Source: JAVZLH01 sp049700435 (GTDB lineage: Archaea; Thermoproteota; Bathyarchaeia; Bathyarchaeales; Bathycorpusculaceae). Taken from it: 26,031 nucleotides of DNA. Below are positions 7,832-14,704 of the stretch, in pieces; positions within the stretch are counted from its first letter, which is position 1; every line of letters starts with the position of its first letter. Where the stretch lies: NCBI GenBank assembly GCA_049700435.1, contig JBNAVK010000018.1, positions 1-26,031 on the forward strand. The letters run 5' to 3'. The notes beneath the pieces are model-generated. The model saw only the letters and a program-made list of their open reading frames with translations, was not told the origin of the DNA and did no database searches. Both the position numbers and the translations under genes were made by a program.

Positions 7832-8590
7832 ATGGATGTTTTAACTGCTATTTTGGTTTCGGTAATAACAGTAAGCCTAATCGCCTTCATAGGAATAATT
7901 TTCATAGGCTTAGATGAACGCGCCTTAAAGCGTGTATTGATGTCTTTGGTTGGTTTTTCATCTGGGACTCTTCTTGGCGGCGCGTTTCTCCATTTGCTTC
8001 CAGAAGCCGTAGATGAGAATGCAACACAGATAACCGCGTTCTATTACGTCATTCTCGGCATCGTCATTTTCTTCGCTCTAGAGAAGTTCTTCTACTGGCG
8101 CCACTGCCACGAGGAAGAATGCCCAGTTCACACGTTCGTCTATCTAAATCTGATAGGCGACGGAATCCACAATTTTATTGACGGCATGATAATCGCGGCT
8201 ACTTACCTAATCGCCTCTGAAAGCGGCAACTACGCCATAGGCTTTGCCACAACGCTCGCCGTGATATTTCACGAAATACCACAGGAAATAGGAGATTTTG
8301 GGGTGCTCATTTACGGAGGCTTGAGTAAAAAGAAAGCCTTAACCTACAATTTTGTTTCAGCCTTAACGTCAGTAGTCGGCGCAGTAGCCACCTATTACTT
8401 GGCATACCTACAAAGCATAGAAACTCTTCTTGTTCCTTTCGCCGCTGGAGGCTTCATATACATCGCTGCAACGGACCTCATGCCCGAACTCCACAAACGT
8501 GCTCACGCCGGAGAATCGATTGTTCAACTTTTGACCATTATGGTTGGCATAGGGTTAATGGCATACCTCAAGATAGCTTTAGGCGCTTAA
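7832..8590 (+). CDS. ZIP family divalent metal transporter
   Basis: 252 residues with about eight hydrophobic helices. The two ZIP signatures are present: HNFIDG at 113-118 in helix 4 and HEIPQE at 147-152 in helix 5, which together form the binuclear metal site for zinc, iron or related ions. The loop between helices 3 and 4 carries HCHEEECPVH (about 91-100), a compact His/Cys/Glu cluster suited to metal capture or sensing. The end of the gene overlaps the convergent zinc-ribbon gene by 23 bases. Metal preference cannot be read from sequence. The direction is expected to be import into the cytosol. Confidence 0.9.
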   Translation: MDVLTAILVSVITVSLIAFIGIIFIGLDERALKRVLMSLVGFSSGTLLGGAFLHLLPEAVDENATQITAFYYVILGIVIFFALEKFFYWRHCHEEECPVHTFVYLNLIGDGIHNFIDGMIIAATYLIASESGNYAIGFATTLAVIFHEIPQEIGDFGVLIYGGLSKKKALTYNFVSALTSVVGAVATYYLAYLQSIETLLVPFAAGGFIYIAATDLMPELHKRAHAGESIVQLLTIMVGIGLMAYLKIALGA

Positions 8591-8822
8591 GACTTTGTTC
8601 CTTCATGCTTTTCCTCTTTAGCTCTTGAAGGATTACATGCGCTTTCTGAGCGTTTTCGGCTGAAGCCACCTTCTTAGCCCTTTCCACAATGACTTTTGAG
8701 CCGCAGTACGGGCATGTTCTAGTTTTATGCTCTGTCTTCGCTAGCAGAAATCCACCGCACTTGCTGCAAGCAATTATGATGATTGGTTTCGTGTTTTCTG
8801 CCTCCGAAAGCCTTTTCCACAC
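8568..8822 (-). CDS. DUF1922-like zinc-ribbon protein
   Basis: 84 residues from a GTG start. One zinc ribbon is formed by C19, C22, C37 and C40 (ACSKCGG and TCPYCGS), followed by a basic helical tail. This matches small archaeal DUF1922 proteins with a rubredoxin-like fold. Their function is unknown, and a role in nucleic-acid or protein binding is only a guess. The 3' end overlaps the ZIP transporter tail to tail by 23 bases. The divergent nuclease-like gene starts 34 bases upstream. Confidence 0.75.
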   Translation of the reverse strand: MWKRLSEAENTKPIIIIACSKCGGFLLAKTEHKTRTCPYCGSKVIVERAKKVASAENAQKAHVILQELKRKSMKEQSLKRLKLS

Positions 8823-8856
8823 TCAACTAAATAACGTTTAACGCAGATGAGGGCAA

Positions 8857-9225
8857 ATGAGTAGTGAAGATAAAACCGAAAAAAGCCCCACATCCGAACT
8901 TTTAGAGCAGGCAATACGTTACTTTAAAAAGGCAGGTTACAAAATAGAACATGAAGCAACTGTGCTTGAAGGTTTTTGCGGAGTTTCAAGAAGATTCGAT
9001 TTAATAGTTCAGAAGGGACGCGCGTCTCATGGGGTTTGGGTGAGGGACTGGAAGAGGACGATAGGCATTAATGTTGTGATAAACCTTGACAAGGCTTCTG
9101 AAGATGTGGGCTTGGCAAACCCCATCATTATAGGCGAGAAGTTCAGCGACCACGCAAAATCCTATGCAAACCGCAGAAAAATCATATTGTTGACGAAACA
9201 GCAGATACTTGCAAGTTTAAGATAA
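8857..9225 (+). CDS. Small PD-(D/E)XK (Mrr-like) nuclease-fold protein
   Basis: 122 residues with ATG start. An N-terminal helix (LLEQAIRYFKKAGYKIE) is followed by the core RRFDLIV and VWVRDWKRTIG: D48, D64 and K66 match the metal-binding and catalytic residues of the restriction-endonuclease fold, with Trp65 in place of the usual variable residue. The ending LTKQQILASL resembles the closing helix of Mrr/RecB-like domains. It stands alone, with no methyltransferase or helicase neighbour, so it is more likely a DNA-repair or housekeeping nuclease than part of a restriction system. The stop lies 3 bases from the end of the convergent AK6-like gene. Confidence 0.65.
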   Translation: MSSEDKTEKSPTSELLEQAIRYFKKAGYKIEHEATVLEGFCGVSRRFDLIVQKGRASHGVWVRDWKRTIGINVVINLDKASEDVGLANPIIIGEKFSDHAKSYANRRKIILLTKQQILASLR

Positions 9226-9228
9226 AAC

Positions 9229-9816
9229 CTAAATTTTCAAGTAATCATCCAGCAAACCCTCTGCTTCTAAAAACCCCAACCAGTCCACAACACCAATGTG
9301 GCATTTTCGTTGTACACGCAAAATTTCCAGAATTTCGTTGACCGCTTCCTCCACACTTTTTCCGGAAACATCCAGCTCGCAAATTCCGCTTTTTCCATAA
9401 ACTCTCAAAGCCTCAACTAGGCATACGTCCAAAATCTCAGAAGCCAAATTTTCCCACAGTTTGCGCCCAGAAAAACCACAACTTTCCATAAGCTTCCGCA
9501 ACTCAATTGGGTTACGCCTTAAAACAAAAACGTTTGTCACAAGTTTTTTTGGAGCTACAGCGGCAGCGTAATGCCCATCTATCACAACATCTTTTTCAAG
9601 CTGGTTCCTAATGATTCCGCGGAGTTTCCTCTTTATCCGAATTTCATCAACAATAATCGAGTCTCGTTCTTCGTCCTTGCCTAAAACCAGATTCTCTTTT
9701 AGGGCTAAATCCGTCAAATTCACGTAGCAAGCCCCCAGCTTTGAAGAGAGCAAACGTGCCACAGAAGTTTTTCCAACACAAGGAGAACCAGTAATCAAAA
9801 TAACGCGTCTAGGCAT
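9229..9816 (-). CDS. AK6/Fap7-like adenylate kinase family NTPase
   Basis: 195 residues from the ATG at 9816, with GGTG about 6 bases upstream. A GTG nine bases earlier is the alternative. The Walker A loop GSPCVGKTS follows strand 1 immediately, and VIDGHYAA and NVFVLRRNP match the later strands of the AK6/hCINAP/Fap7 group (COG1936). In archaea and eukaryotes this group acts in small-subunit ribosome maturation as an ATPase bound to uS11, with weak adenylate kinase activity. It is slightly longer than typical members, with a C-terminal extension (about 160-195) containing VVDWLGFLEAEGLLDDYL. The RNase P RNA gene starts 88 bases upstream on the opposite strand. Confidence 0.75.
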   Translation of the reverse strand: MPRRVILITGSPCVGKTSVARLLSSKLGACYVNLTDLALKENLVLGKDEERDSIIVDEIRIKRKLRGIIRNQLEKDVVIDGHYAAAVAPKKLVTNVFVLRRNPIELRKLMESCGFSGRKLWENLASEILDVCLVEALRVYGKSGICELDVSGKSVEEAVNEILEILRVQRKCHIGVVDWLGFLEAEGLLDDYLKI

Positions 9817-9903
9817 GACTGGCACCCATCAACCATTCATAAGCAGAAGCTGCAAATAAAGCTTCCAAAACTCTTATTGCCCGCCACTTGCAAATTTTAT
9901 TTC

Positions 9904-10221
9904 GGGCTGGCGAGTTGGCGTGTGGCTTTCGAGCTTCGATAAGAGGCTTGAGGAAACTCCGCCCACATGTAGAATTGCAACGTCCGCAAGGACGTAAGGC
10001 GAGAGCCTTGGCAACGGAACAGAAACGAAACGTCCATCCAGCAAGTGCCAATGAGGCATGCTAAGTTGTCGAGAATGCTGGATGCGAAACGGTGAAACGG
10101 CCGCCCTACAAGTGGAAAGGGCAAACAGACGCCTGTGAGGAATCTACCCAGAGGCGTGGGTAGCCCGATTAGCCAAATGCCACACCGGACAAAAGGCGGG
10201 TTACAGCCAACACGCCAGCCC
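9904..10221 (+). ncRNA. rnpB: RNase P RNA, archaeal type
   Basis: About 318 bases with no credible protein gene. The ends pair to form P1: GGGCTGGCG at 9904-9912 with CGCCAGCCC at 10213-10221. The conserved segment GAGGAAACTCCGCCC lies at 9950-9964 (CR-I/P4 5' strand) and AGGCGGGTTACAG at 10194-10206 supplies the P4 3' strand (CR-V). ACAGAAACG at 10019-10027 is another conserved block. Several local stems are visible, for example ACGTCCGCAAGGACGT near 9980. This is the catalytic RNA that trims tRNA 5' leaders. The overall size and the P4 segments fit archaeal type A. Open frames on the minus strand across it are incidental. Confidence 0.92.
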
Positions 10222-10241
10222 TATAAATGACACTCCAGCTT

Positions 10242-11171
10242 TTACTTGCGTTTGAGTGTTAATTTCCGTTCTGCGTTGCAGTAGGGGCACTGTTCAGAAG
10301 CAATTGGAATGTCCTTGCCACAATTAACACATTTCTTGAGAAAACTTCTTCGTGTCTCTTGTCCTATGGTTATACGAAGTAGGAATCGGTTCAGTTTAGG
10401 CATAACTTTTCTATCAAAACTGGGCTTCAAAGCTTTCGCTGGCACGTAGCCATAAACAGTGGCGAAGATTCCGCATAGGAGAATAGCTGCCGTATTCTGT
10501 AGAGAAGAATCCACTATAAAATCATCCACAACTATTCCAGTAATTGGCTTTAAAGTGAAGTTAATGGCACTTCCATAATCGTCACCGTTAAGCCACAAAC
10601 TAACCCACAACTCGATCTTATACCAATCAACCCTAACCCGATGTCCACCGTACGCAAAGTGATGGCCCCAGCCCCAGAAATATAAACTGCTAAGATCTAC
10701 CCAAGCCGTTGAACTATTAACAAATGTAACAGGCACAGATCTAATTTCCCTGAAAGTTCCAGGCGCGGCGGTAAATTCGAGGGCTGCATACAGGGTTCCG
10801 TTCAAGTTCACAAGTTCATCGGTGGAAATTTCCAATTCGCCGCCAGGACCCCAGTTAGCAAAAGCAGCCACATACCCAACTGCGTAATTAGCTGAATATA
10901 TTTGTTCATAAGGATAATTGCTTCCTGTATAAGTGCCAGGTCCGGTAAATCTGGTGGCGATTATCGAAAAACTCTTCGGTTCCAAATAATGAGTCTGTAA
11001 AACGCCTCCTCTGGGCAAGGTGGCAAGCGAATAAGCAGCAACCAACATGAATGCTATGCAAAAGAGAGCAACGATGTTCACGAAAATCTTGCGCCTTCGC
11101 GCGTGAGCCTCAGAAGCCGCCTGAAACAACAAAACCGCTCCAAAGAATAGAAAGATAAAAGATGAAAACAT
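10242..11171 (-). CDS. Membrane and extracellular part of a split winged-helix membrane protein, with C-terminal zinc ribbon
   Basis: 309 residues in this frame. Two hydrophobic helices (2-20 and 28-52) lead into a beta-rich outer domain (about 55-225) with many aromatics and NGT/NSS/NFT sequons. A third helix (about 227-246) returns to the cytosol, and the protein ends in a zinc ribbon (C281, C284, C295, C298). The frame stays open upstream of the ATG at 11171 as a continuous hydrophobic stretch up to the A7 run at 11220-11226, where it would join the winged-helix frame after a one-base correction. I therefore read it as the C-terminal part of one regulator spanning 10242-11554. If separate, the start lacks a ribosome binding site. 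Ligand unknown. Confidence 0.65.
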   Translation of the reverse strand: MFSSFIFLFFGAVLLFQAASEAHARRRKIFVNIVALFCIAFMLVAAYSLATLPRGGVLQTHYLEPKSFSIIATRFTGPGTYTGSNYPYEQIYSANYAVGYVAAFANWGPGGELEISTDELVNLNGTLYAALEFTAAPGTFREIRSVPVTFVNSSTAWVDLSSLYFWGWGHHFAYGGHRVRVDWYKIELWVSLWLNGDDYGSAINFTLKPITGIVVDDFIVDSSLQNTAAILLCGIFATVYGYVPAKALKPSFDRKVMPKLNRFLLRITIGQETRRSFLKKCVNCGKDIPIASEQCPYCNAERKLTLKRK

Positions 11172-11200
11172 GAAGAAAAGAAAAAATTGATTATCAATAG

Positions 11201-11554
11201 CTATGAGCTGAAAATACAGAAAAAAACGCCAAGCATCACTAATGAAAGCAAGGCATGATAACTGAATGCGACATGAAATGGAATCTTTATCGGACCTTCT
11301 TCCACATCATGCATCATCGAAACTGCCGCTTCGCCGAAGGAAGACAGGGTATACCGTCCATCATCATTTTTAATAATTAAATGCCTAAGACTTTCCAAAT
11401 GATAGGTTAAATGGCTGCTCTCAATACGTAACTCCTCTTGTAATTCTGAAAAACTGCATGAGCCCTTAGTCAGCATCCTAAGAATGCGGCGTCTAATCGG
11501 ATGCTTCAAAGAAGAAAATATAACTGAGTAGGTGTCCTCTTCGAAATCAGACAT
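11201..11554 (-). CDS. Winged-helix (ArsR-like) regulator, N-terminal part of a frameshifted membrane protein
   Basis: 117 residues, ATG start with GAGGAG about 4 bases upstream. Residues 5-75 form an ArsR/archaeal-type winged helix: SLKHPIRRRILRML, then the recognition region SSHLTYHLESLRHL and the wing NDDGRYTLSSFGEAAV. A hydrophobic helix starts near residue 96 (FSYHALLSLVMLGVFF) and is cut off by a stop just after the seven-base homopolymer. In related archaeal proteins such a winged helix continues into a multi-helix membrane sensor, and that continuation is present here in another frame from 11220 down to 10242. The pair is best read as one gene broken by an indel, real or from assembly. 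Inverted repeats directly upstream could be its operator. Confidence 0.75.
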   Translation of the reverse strand: MSDFEEDTYSVIFSSLKHPIRRRILRMLTKGSCSFSELQEELRIESSHLTYHLESLRHLIIKNDDGRYTLSSFGEAAVSMMHDVEEGPIKIPFHVAFSYHALLSLVMLGVFFCIFSS

Positions 11555-11577
11555 AACTCCTCATGAAATACCTAAGT

Positions 11578-11600
11578 GGAAAGAGATTTGAACTCTTTCC
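11578..11600. promoter_or_regulatory. Inverted repeat upstream of the winged-helix gene (possible operator)
   Basis: GGAAAGAG and CTCTTTCC form a perfect 8-base inverted repeat separated by 7 bases. It lies 24-46 bases upstream of the winged-helix ATG, where an archaeal repressor would block the promoter. The spacing, about two half-sites one helical turn apart, suits a dimeric winged-helix protein. Binding is inferred. As DNA downstream of the RLP gene it could also form an RNA hairpin. Confidence 0.4.
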
Positions 11601-11608
11601 GTAAAAAA

Positions 11609-11626
11609 CTTTTTACTCGTAAAAAG
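11609..11626. repeat. Perfect hairpin between RLP gene and winged-helix gene
   Basis: CTTTTTAC and GTAAAAAG are perfect 8-base arms around a 2-base loop (TC). The element sits 80 bases beyond the stop of the RLP gene and just upstream of the other inverted repeat. It could be a second operator, part of an AT-rich promoter for the winged-helix gene, or a transcript-end hairpin for the RLP message. Confidence 0.4.
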
Positions 11627-11705
11627 TAAAGGTTTCTTTACTAAACTAGTCATTTCAAGTTTCAATTTTACTTGTTTGCACCGATTGTTCTAAGGATAAT
11701 AGCGT

Positions 11706-13019
11706 CTATTCAAGCAATAATGATACGGGCCCAGCTTTCCAAGCTTCTATGGCAGCTTTCAGTTCCGGATGCTCTTCAGCATACTGGTCTATTGGTACTC
11801 TGTTCATTGCCGCTTCAATTGCCTGTCTAAAGGCTTTTGCCCCTGCTTTTGGTCCCATGGGATGAGCGTGGATTGCTCCACCTGCGCCTATGGCAATGTT
11901 TGTTCCTAAATCGCTTATTAGTTGTGGTACATGTATTTGGGTTATGCCTCCTGAGGGCATTGGCAATGTGGGCTTAATGTTATACATTGGAAAGAGCATG
12001 CTTCTTCCAACCTTAAGGTATTTTTCCTTGAGGAAGAAAGGTTGTTTACCATAGGGAGCTGGATAAACAAGTATGTCGGCTCCGGCCAGCCTTGGAAGTT
12101 TGCCGAGAATTAGATGGGAGGACATTCCGGATTCAGCGTCTTCGTAGACGGCTCCGGCGAAATCCATATGCCCAAGGATGGGAACTTTGATGCTTGGGTC
12201 CTCGGCTAAAGCCTTTAGAACACCTATGCCTGTTACAAGATGGTTCACCATTATGGCGTTAGCCCCCAACTCTATAACTTTTTCAGCGAACTCGAAAATT
12301 TTTGGAGCATCTGCGGTAACATTGATTGTATACATCTTTTTTTCGCCAGTTTCTTGAGCTGCTTTATCAACGACTTCCATGTATTTCACGATTCTATCTT
12401 CAACTGTGTTAAACGGTGCGTTTGCCAATAATTCGTCATCCTTAACGAAGTCGGCTCCGCCAACTAATGCTTCGTACGCAAGCTTTGCTCCCACCTCTGG
12501 CGGGTATCCTGTGCATGGCTTAATCATGTTGTTAAGGAGGGGTCTACGTGGAATTTTCAAGTATTCTCTTATCCCTTGAACACCGAATTTTGGCCCTTTA
12601 AACATTTCAAGATAACTTTTTGGGAATTTTACATCTACAAGTTTTAATCTTCCAGCCATAGATATGTTTCCAATTATTGTTGTGAGCAGCATCGATATTT
12701 CATTCATAAAGTTCTCGTAAGGATAAGCTATCTGGACTATGTAACGTCTCAACTTCACATCCGCTGGGACCTCATATTCAAAATCCGGGACTTCGCTGAT
12801 GGCTATGACCTTGGCTATGTGCTTTTTCCTAAGCTCCACAGTTTCTCCCGGAACCCTAATCCATGTTCCAGTGCTCTGTTCAACCGCCACTGCCATTGCT
12901 ATTTTGTCAATAGGCCAGTCGCGCGGAACTGCGGCATAATAAGTGGCTAAAACATATTTGTCATCTTCAATACTTTCTGGAAGGGCTAATGGAAGGGCTT
13001 CAACATCTTCTTCCGACAT
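11706..13019 (-). CDS. RuBisCO-like protein (form IV by active-site residues)
   Basis: 437 residues, ATG start with GGTGA 8 bases upstream. The N-terminal domain (about 20-140) includes EQSTGTW (E47) and IIGN (N118). The barrel includes MIKPCTGYPP, GADFVKDDELL, GHMDFAGA, YPAPYGK and PSGG. Compared by eye with form III RuBisCO, the metal site is complete (K193, which would be carbamylated, D195, E196), and K167 (K175) and a loop-6 lysine K325 (K334) remain. K177 is C169, R295 is M285 and H327 is V318, so the second phosphate-binding site is lost. This is typical of RuBisCO-like proteins acting on one-phosphate substrates, for example MtnW enolase or OiaC/OiaX, and argues against CO2 fixation. 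It lies 131 bases downstream of the FGGY kinase gene, on the same strand. Confidence 0.88.
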   Translation of the reverse strand: MSEEDVEALPLALPESIEDDKYVLATYYAAVPRDWPIDKIAMAVAVEQSTGTWIRVPGETVELRKKHIAKVIAISEVPDFEYEVPADVKLRRYIVQIAYPYENFMNEISMLLTTIIGNISMAGRLKLVDVKFPKSYLEMFKGPKFGVQGIREYLKIPRRPLLNNMIKPCTGYPPEVGAKLAYEALVGGADFVKDDELLANAPFNTVEDRIVKYMEVVDKAAQETGEKKMYTINVTADAPKIFEFAEKVIELGANAIMVNHLVTGIGVLKALAEDPSIKVPILGHMDFAGAVYEDAESGMSSHLILGKLPRLAGADILVYPAPYGKQPFFLKEKYLKVGRSMLFPMYNIKPTLPMPSGGITQIHVPQLISDLGTNIAIGAGGAIHAHPMGPKAGAKAFRQAIEAAMNRVPIDQYAEEHPELKAAIEAWKAGPVSLLLE

Positions 13020-13069
13020 AATTCGTCACCATCAGTTGTGGAATGACAATATAACAGAATCAAGTGGGG

Positions 13070-13080
13070 AATAATAAATG
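13070..13080 (-). promoter_or_regulatory. Possible TATA box for the RLP gene
   Basis: On the minus strand CATTTATTATT lies about 51-61 bases upstream of the RLP start codon. Transcription starting some 25 bases later (near 13049) would leave a leader with GGTGA before the ATG. A second AT-rich block, TGTTATATTG (13048-13057), is also possible but would start the message on top of the ribosome binding site. If real, the RLP gene has its own promoter in addition to read-through from the kinase. Confidence 0.3.
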
Positions 13081-13150
13081 TATGTGTTGCGGCGTCCAGT
13101 TTCTAAGTAATTTTTGAAGTCTTTCCATGAAATTTCATTAGCAAGCCTAA

Positions 13151-14704
13151 CTAGTCAATTTCTATGTTCAGTCTTCGATACATCTTTTTATTGTTCTTGT
13201 AGATGCTTTTGAATTCTCTGAAGATTCTTTCATAGACTGAAACGTTTTTAGGGTTAGGCTCATAAACCCTGTCTATTTTAACAAGTTTTTCAGCTTCTTC
13301 AAAGCTTCCTAAATAGCCTAAAGCAACCATTGCAATTATGGCTGCGCCTCTTGCACCAGCCTCTTTCGGGTCATGAACCAGTTTGATGCGTCTGTCTAGG
13401 ACATCGGCGAATATCTGACACAATGCATCTAACATGGCGCCTCCACCTATGATGTTTATGCTTTCAGCTTTTTCAGATATTTTTTCCACATAACCCAAAG
13501 CCCACTTCAAGTTTAGAGCAACTCCTTCCAACACAGCCCGAATCATATGTTCACGCGAATGCTCTAAGCTTAAGTTGTAGAAGCCTCCCCTCACCGTTGG
13601 ATCATCAATAGGTGCTCTTTCCCCGAAGAGCCATGGGGTAAAAATTAGGCCTCTTGCGCCAGGCTCAACTTTTGCTGCTGTTTCATCCATAATCTTGTAG
13701 ATGTCTTCGCGGCTTTCTGGGAATATGGTGTTCTTCAACCAGTCTAGGCATGCTCCAGCTGTTTCCTGTTCTGCCACGCACAGGTACATTTCCGGGTTTG
13801 CACTGCAGATGCTGCCTATGTAATGGAACAAATCATTCTTTCTTTCTGAAAGGTGGCAGCCGAGCCAGCTGCTTGTTCCGATGTAGGCATGTAATTTTTT
13901 CTCTTTGACGGCGCCTGAACCCGCGGCTGCTGAGGCTACGTCTCCGGCTCCAACTATTACTGGTATACCTTCGCGTAAATTCATTTCCTGTGCTGCTTTT
14001 GATGTTAATTTTCCAGCGACATCTGTAGACTTCAGTATTTCTGGAAGCTTAGCCTTCGCTATTCCATACTTTTTAAGTATGGAATCCGACCAAGTGAACC
14101 TTCCTTTTCTTGTATCCATCATCCACCATATGTTTGCGCAGTCTCTGCTTGTTACGAAGTTTCCAGTGCACTTGTATATCAGATAATCTTTGCAGTCCAA
14201 AAACTTGTAGGTTTCCGCGTATATTTTGGGTTCTTTCTCCTTTAACCATAATATTTTGCATATGGGGTCTTTACCCGCGTGGCCGTAAATTCCGCCTGTT
14301 ATCCTTAGAAATTTTATTAGTGTGAACAAATCGTATCCTGCAATTTTTATTATCCCGCGGCTCATTTTTTCAGCTTGTTCTTTGGCTCTCGTGTCTAACC
14401 ATATCATGCATGGCATTAATGGTTCACCTTCGCTGTTGACGGGTAAGGTTCCAGACATTTGTGTTGTGAATATTGTTGCAGCTATGTCTGATGGCTTAAT
14501 TTTTGTTGCTTTCAGAATTTCGCTAGTGGTTTTTGTGACAGCGTTCCACCAGTCCATTGGTGATTGTTCAGCGCACCCTTTCCTTGGATAGACTACTGGA
14601 TAATCGGTTGAGGCGTGTCCAATTATTTCGCCGTCTAACCCAACTAAAACGGCTTTGTTGCTGCTTGTTCCCGTGTCATGAGCCAGTATATACTTTCCTT
14701 TCAA
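13151..14704 (-). CDS. FGGY family carbohydrate kinase (xylulokinase-like)
   Basis: 517 residues, usual for the family. The TTG start overlaps the stop of the upstream dehydrogenase gene in the shared bases TTGA, so translation is probably coupled. The first FGGY domain begins with AHDTGTSSNKAVL (about 8-20), the phosphate-binding loop, and has WLDTRA (about 102-107). The catalytic aspartate is D255 in VGAGDVASAAAG. The second domain has GTSSWLG, an adenosine-binding GGGAM motif and GARGAA. The family transfers phosphate from ATP to sugars and polyols such as xylulose, ribulose or glycerol. The overall pattern is nearest to XylB, but the substrate cannot be fixed. Being between an oxidoreductase and an RLP, it probably supplies a phosphorylated intermediate. 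Confidence 0.88.
   Translation of the reverse strand: MKGKYILAHDTGTSSNKAVLVGLDGEIIGHASTDYPVVYPRKGCAEQSPMDWWNAVTKTTSEILKATKIKPSDIAATIFTTQMSGTLPVNSEGEPLMPCMIWLDTRAKEQAEKMSRGIIKIAGYDLFTLIKFLRITGGIYGHAGKDPICKILWLKEKEPKIYAETYKFLDCKDYLIYKCTGNFVTSRDCANIWWMMDTRKGRFTWSDSILKKYGIAKAKLPEILKSTDVAGKLTSKAAQEMNLREGIPVIVGAGDVASAAAGSGAVKEKKLHAYIGTSSWLGCHLSERKNDLFHYIGSICSANPEMYLCVAEQETAGACLDWLKNTIFPESREDIYKIMDETAAKVEPGARGLIFTPWLFGERAPIDDPTVRGGFYNLSLEHSREHMIRAVLEGVALNLKWALGYVEKISEKAESINIIGGGAMLDALCQIFADVLDRRIKLVHDPKEAGARGAAIIAMVALGYLGSFEEAEKLVKIDRVYEPNPKNVSVYERIFREFKSIYKNNKKMYRRLNIEID

Noticed and set aside
8857..9225. Part of a restriction-modification system
   Set aside because: There is no methyltransferase, specificity or helicase gene near it, and the protein is a single small domain.
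9809..10124. Minus-strand open frames of 61-80 residues
   Set aside because: They lie mostly within the RNase P RNA gene and show no protein family features.
11706..13019. A true carbon-fixing form III RuBisCO
   Set aside because: The residues equivalent to K177, R295 and H327 are replaced, so the two-phosphate substrate could not be held normally, and no AMP-pathway genes are nearby.
13127..13138. Palindrome ATGAAATTTCAT as an operator
   Set aside because: It is short and AT-rich, likely by chance, and lies 108 bases or more upstream of the RLP start just past the kinase stop.
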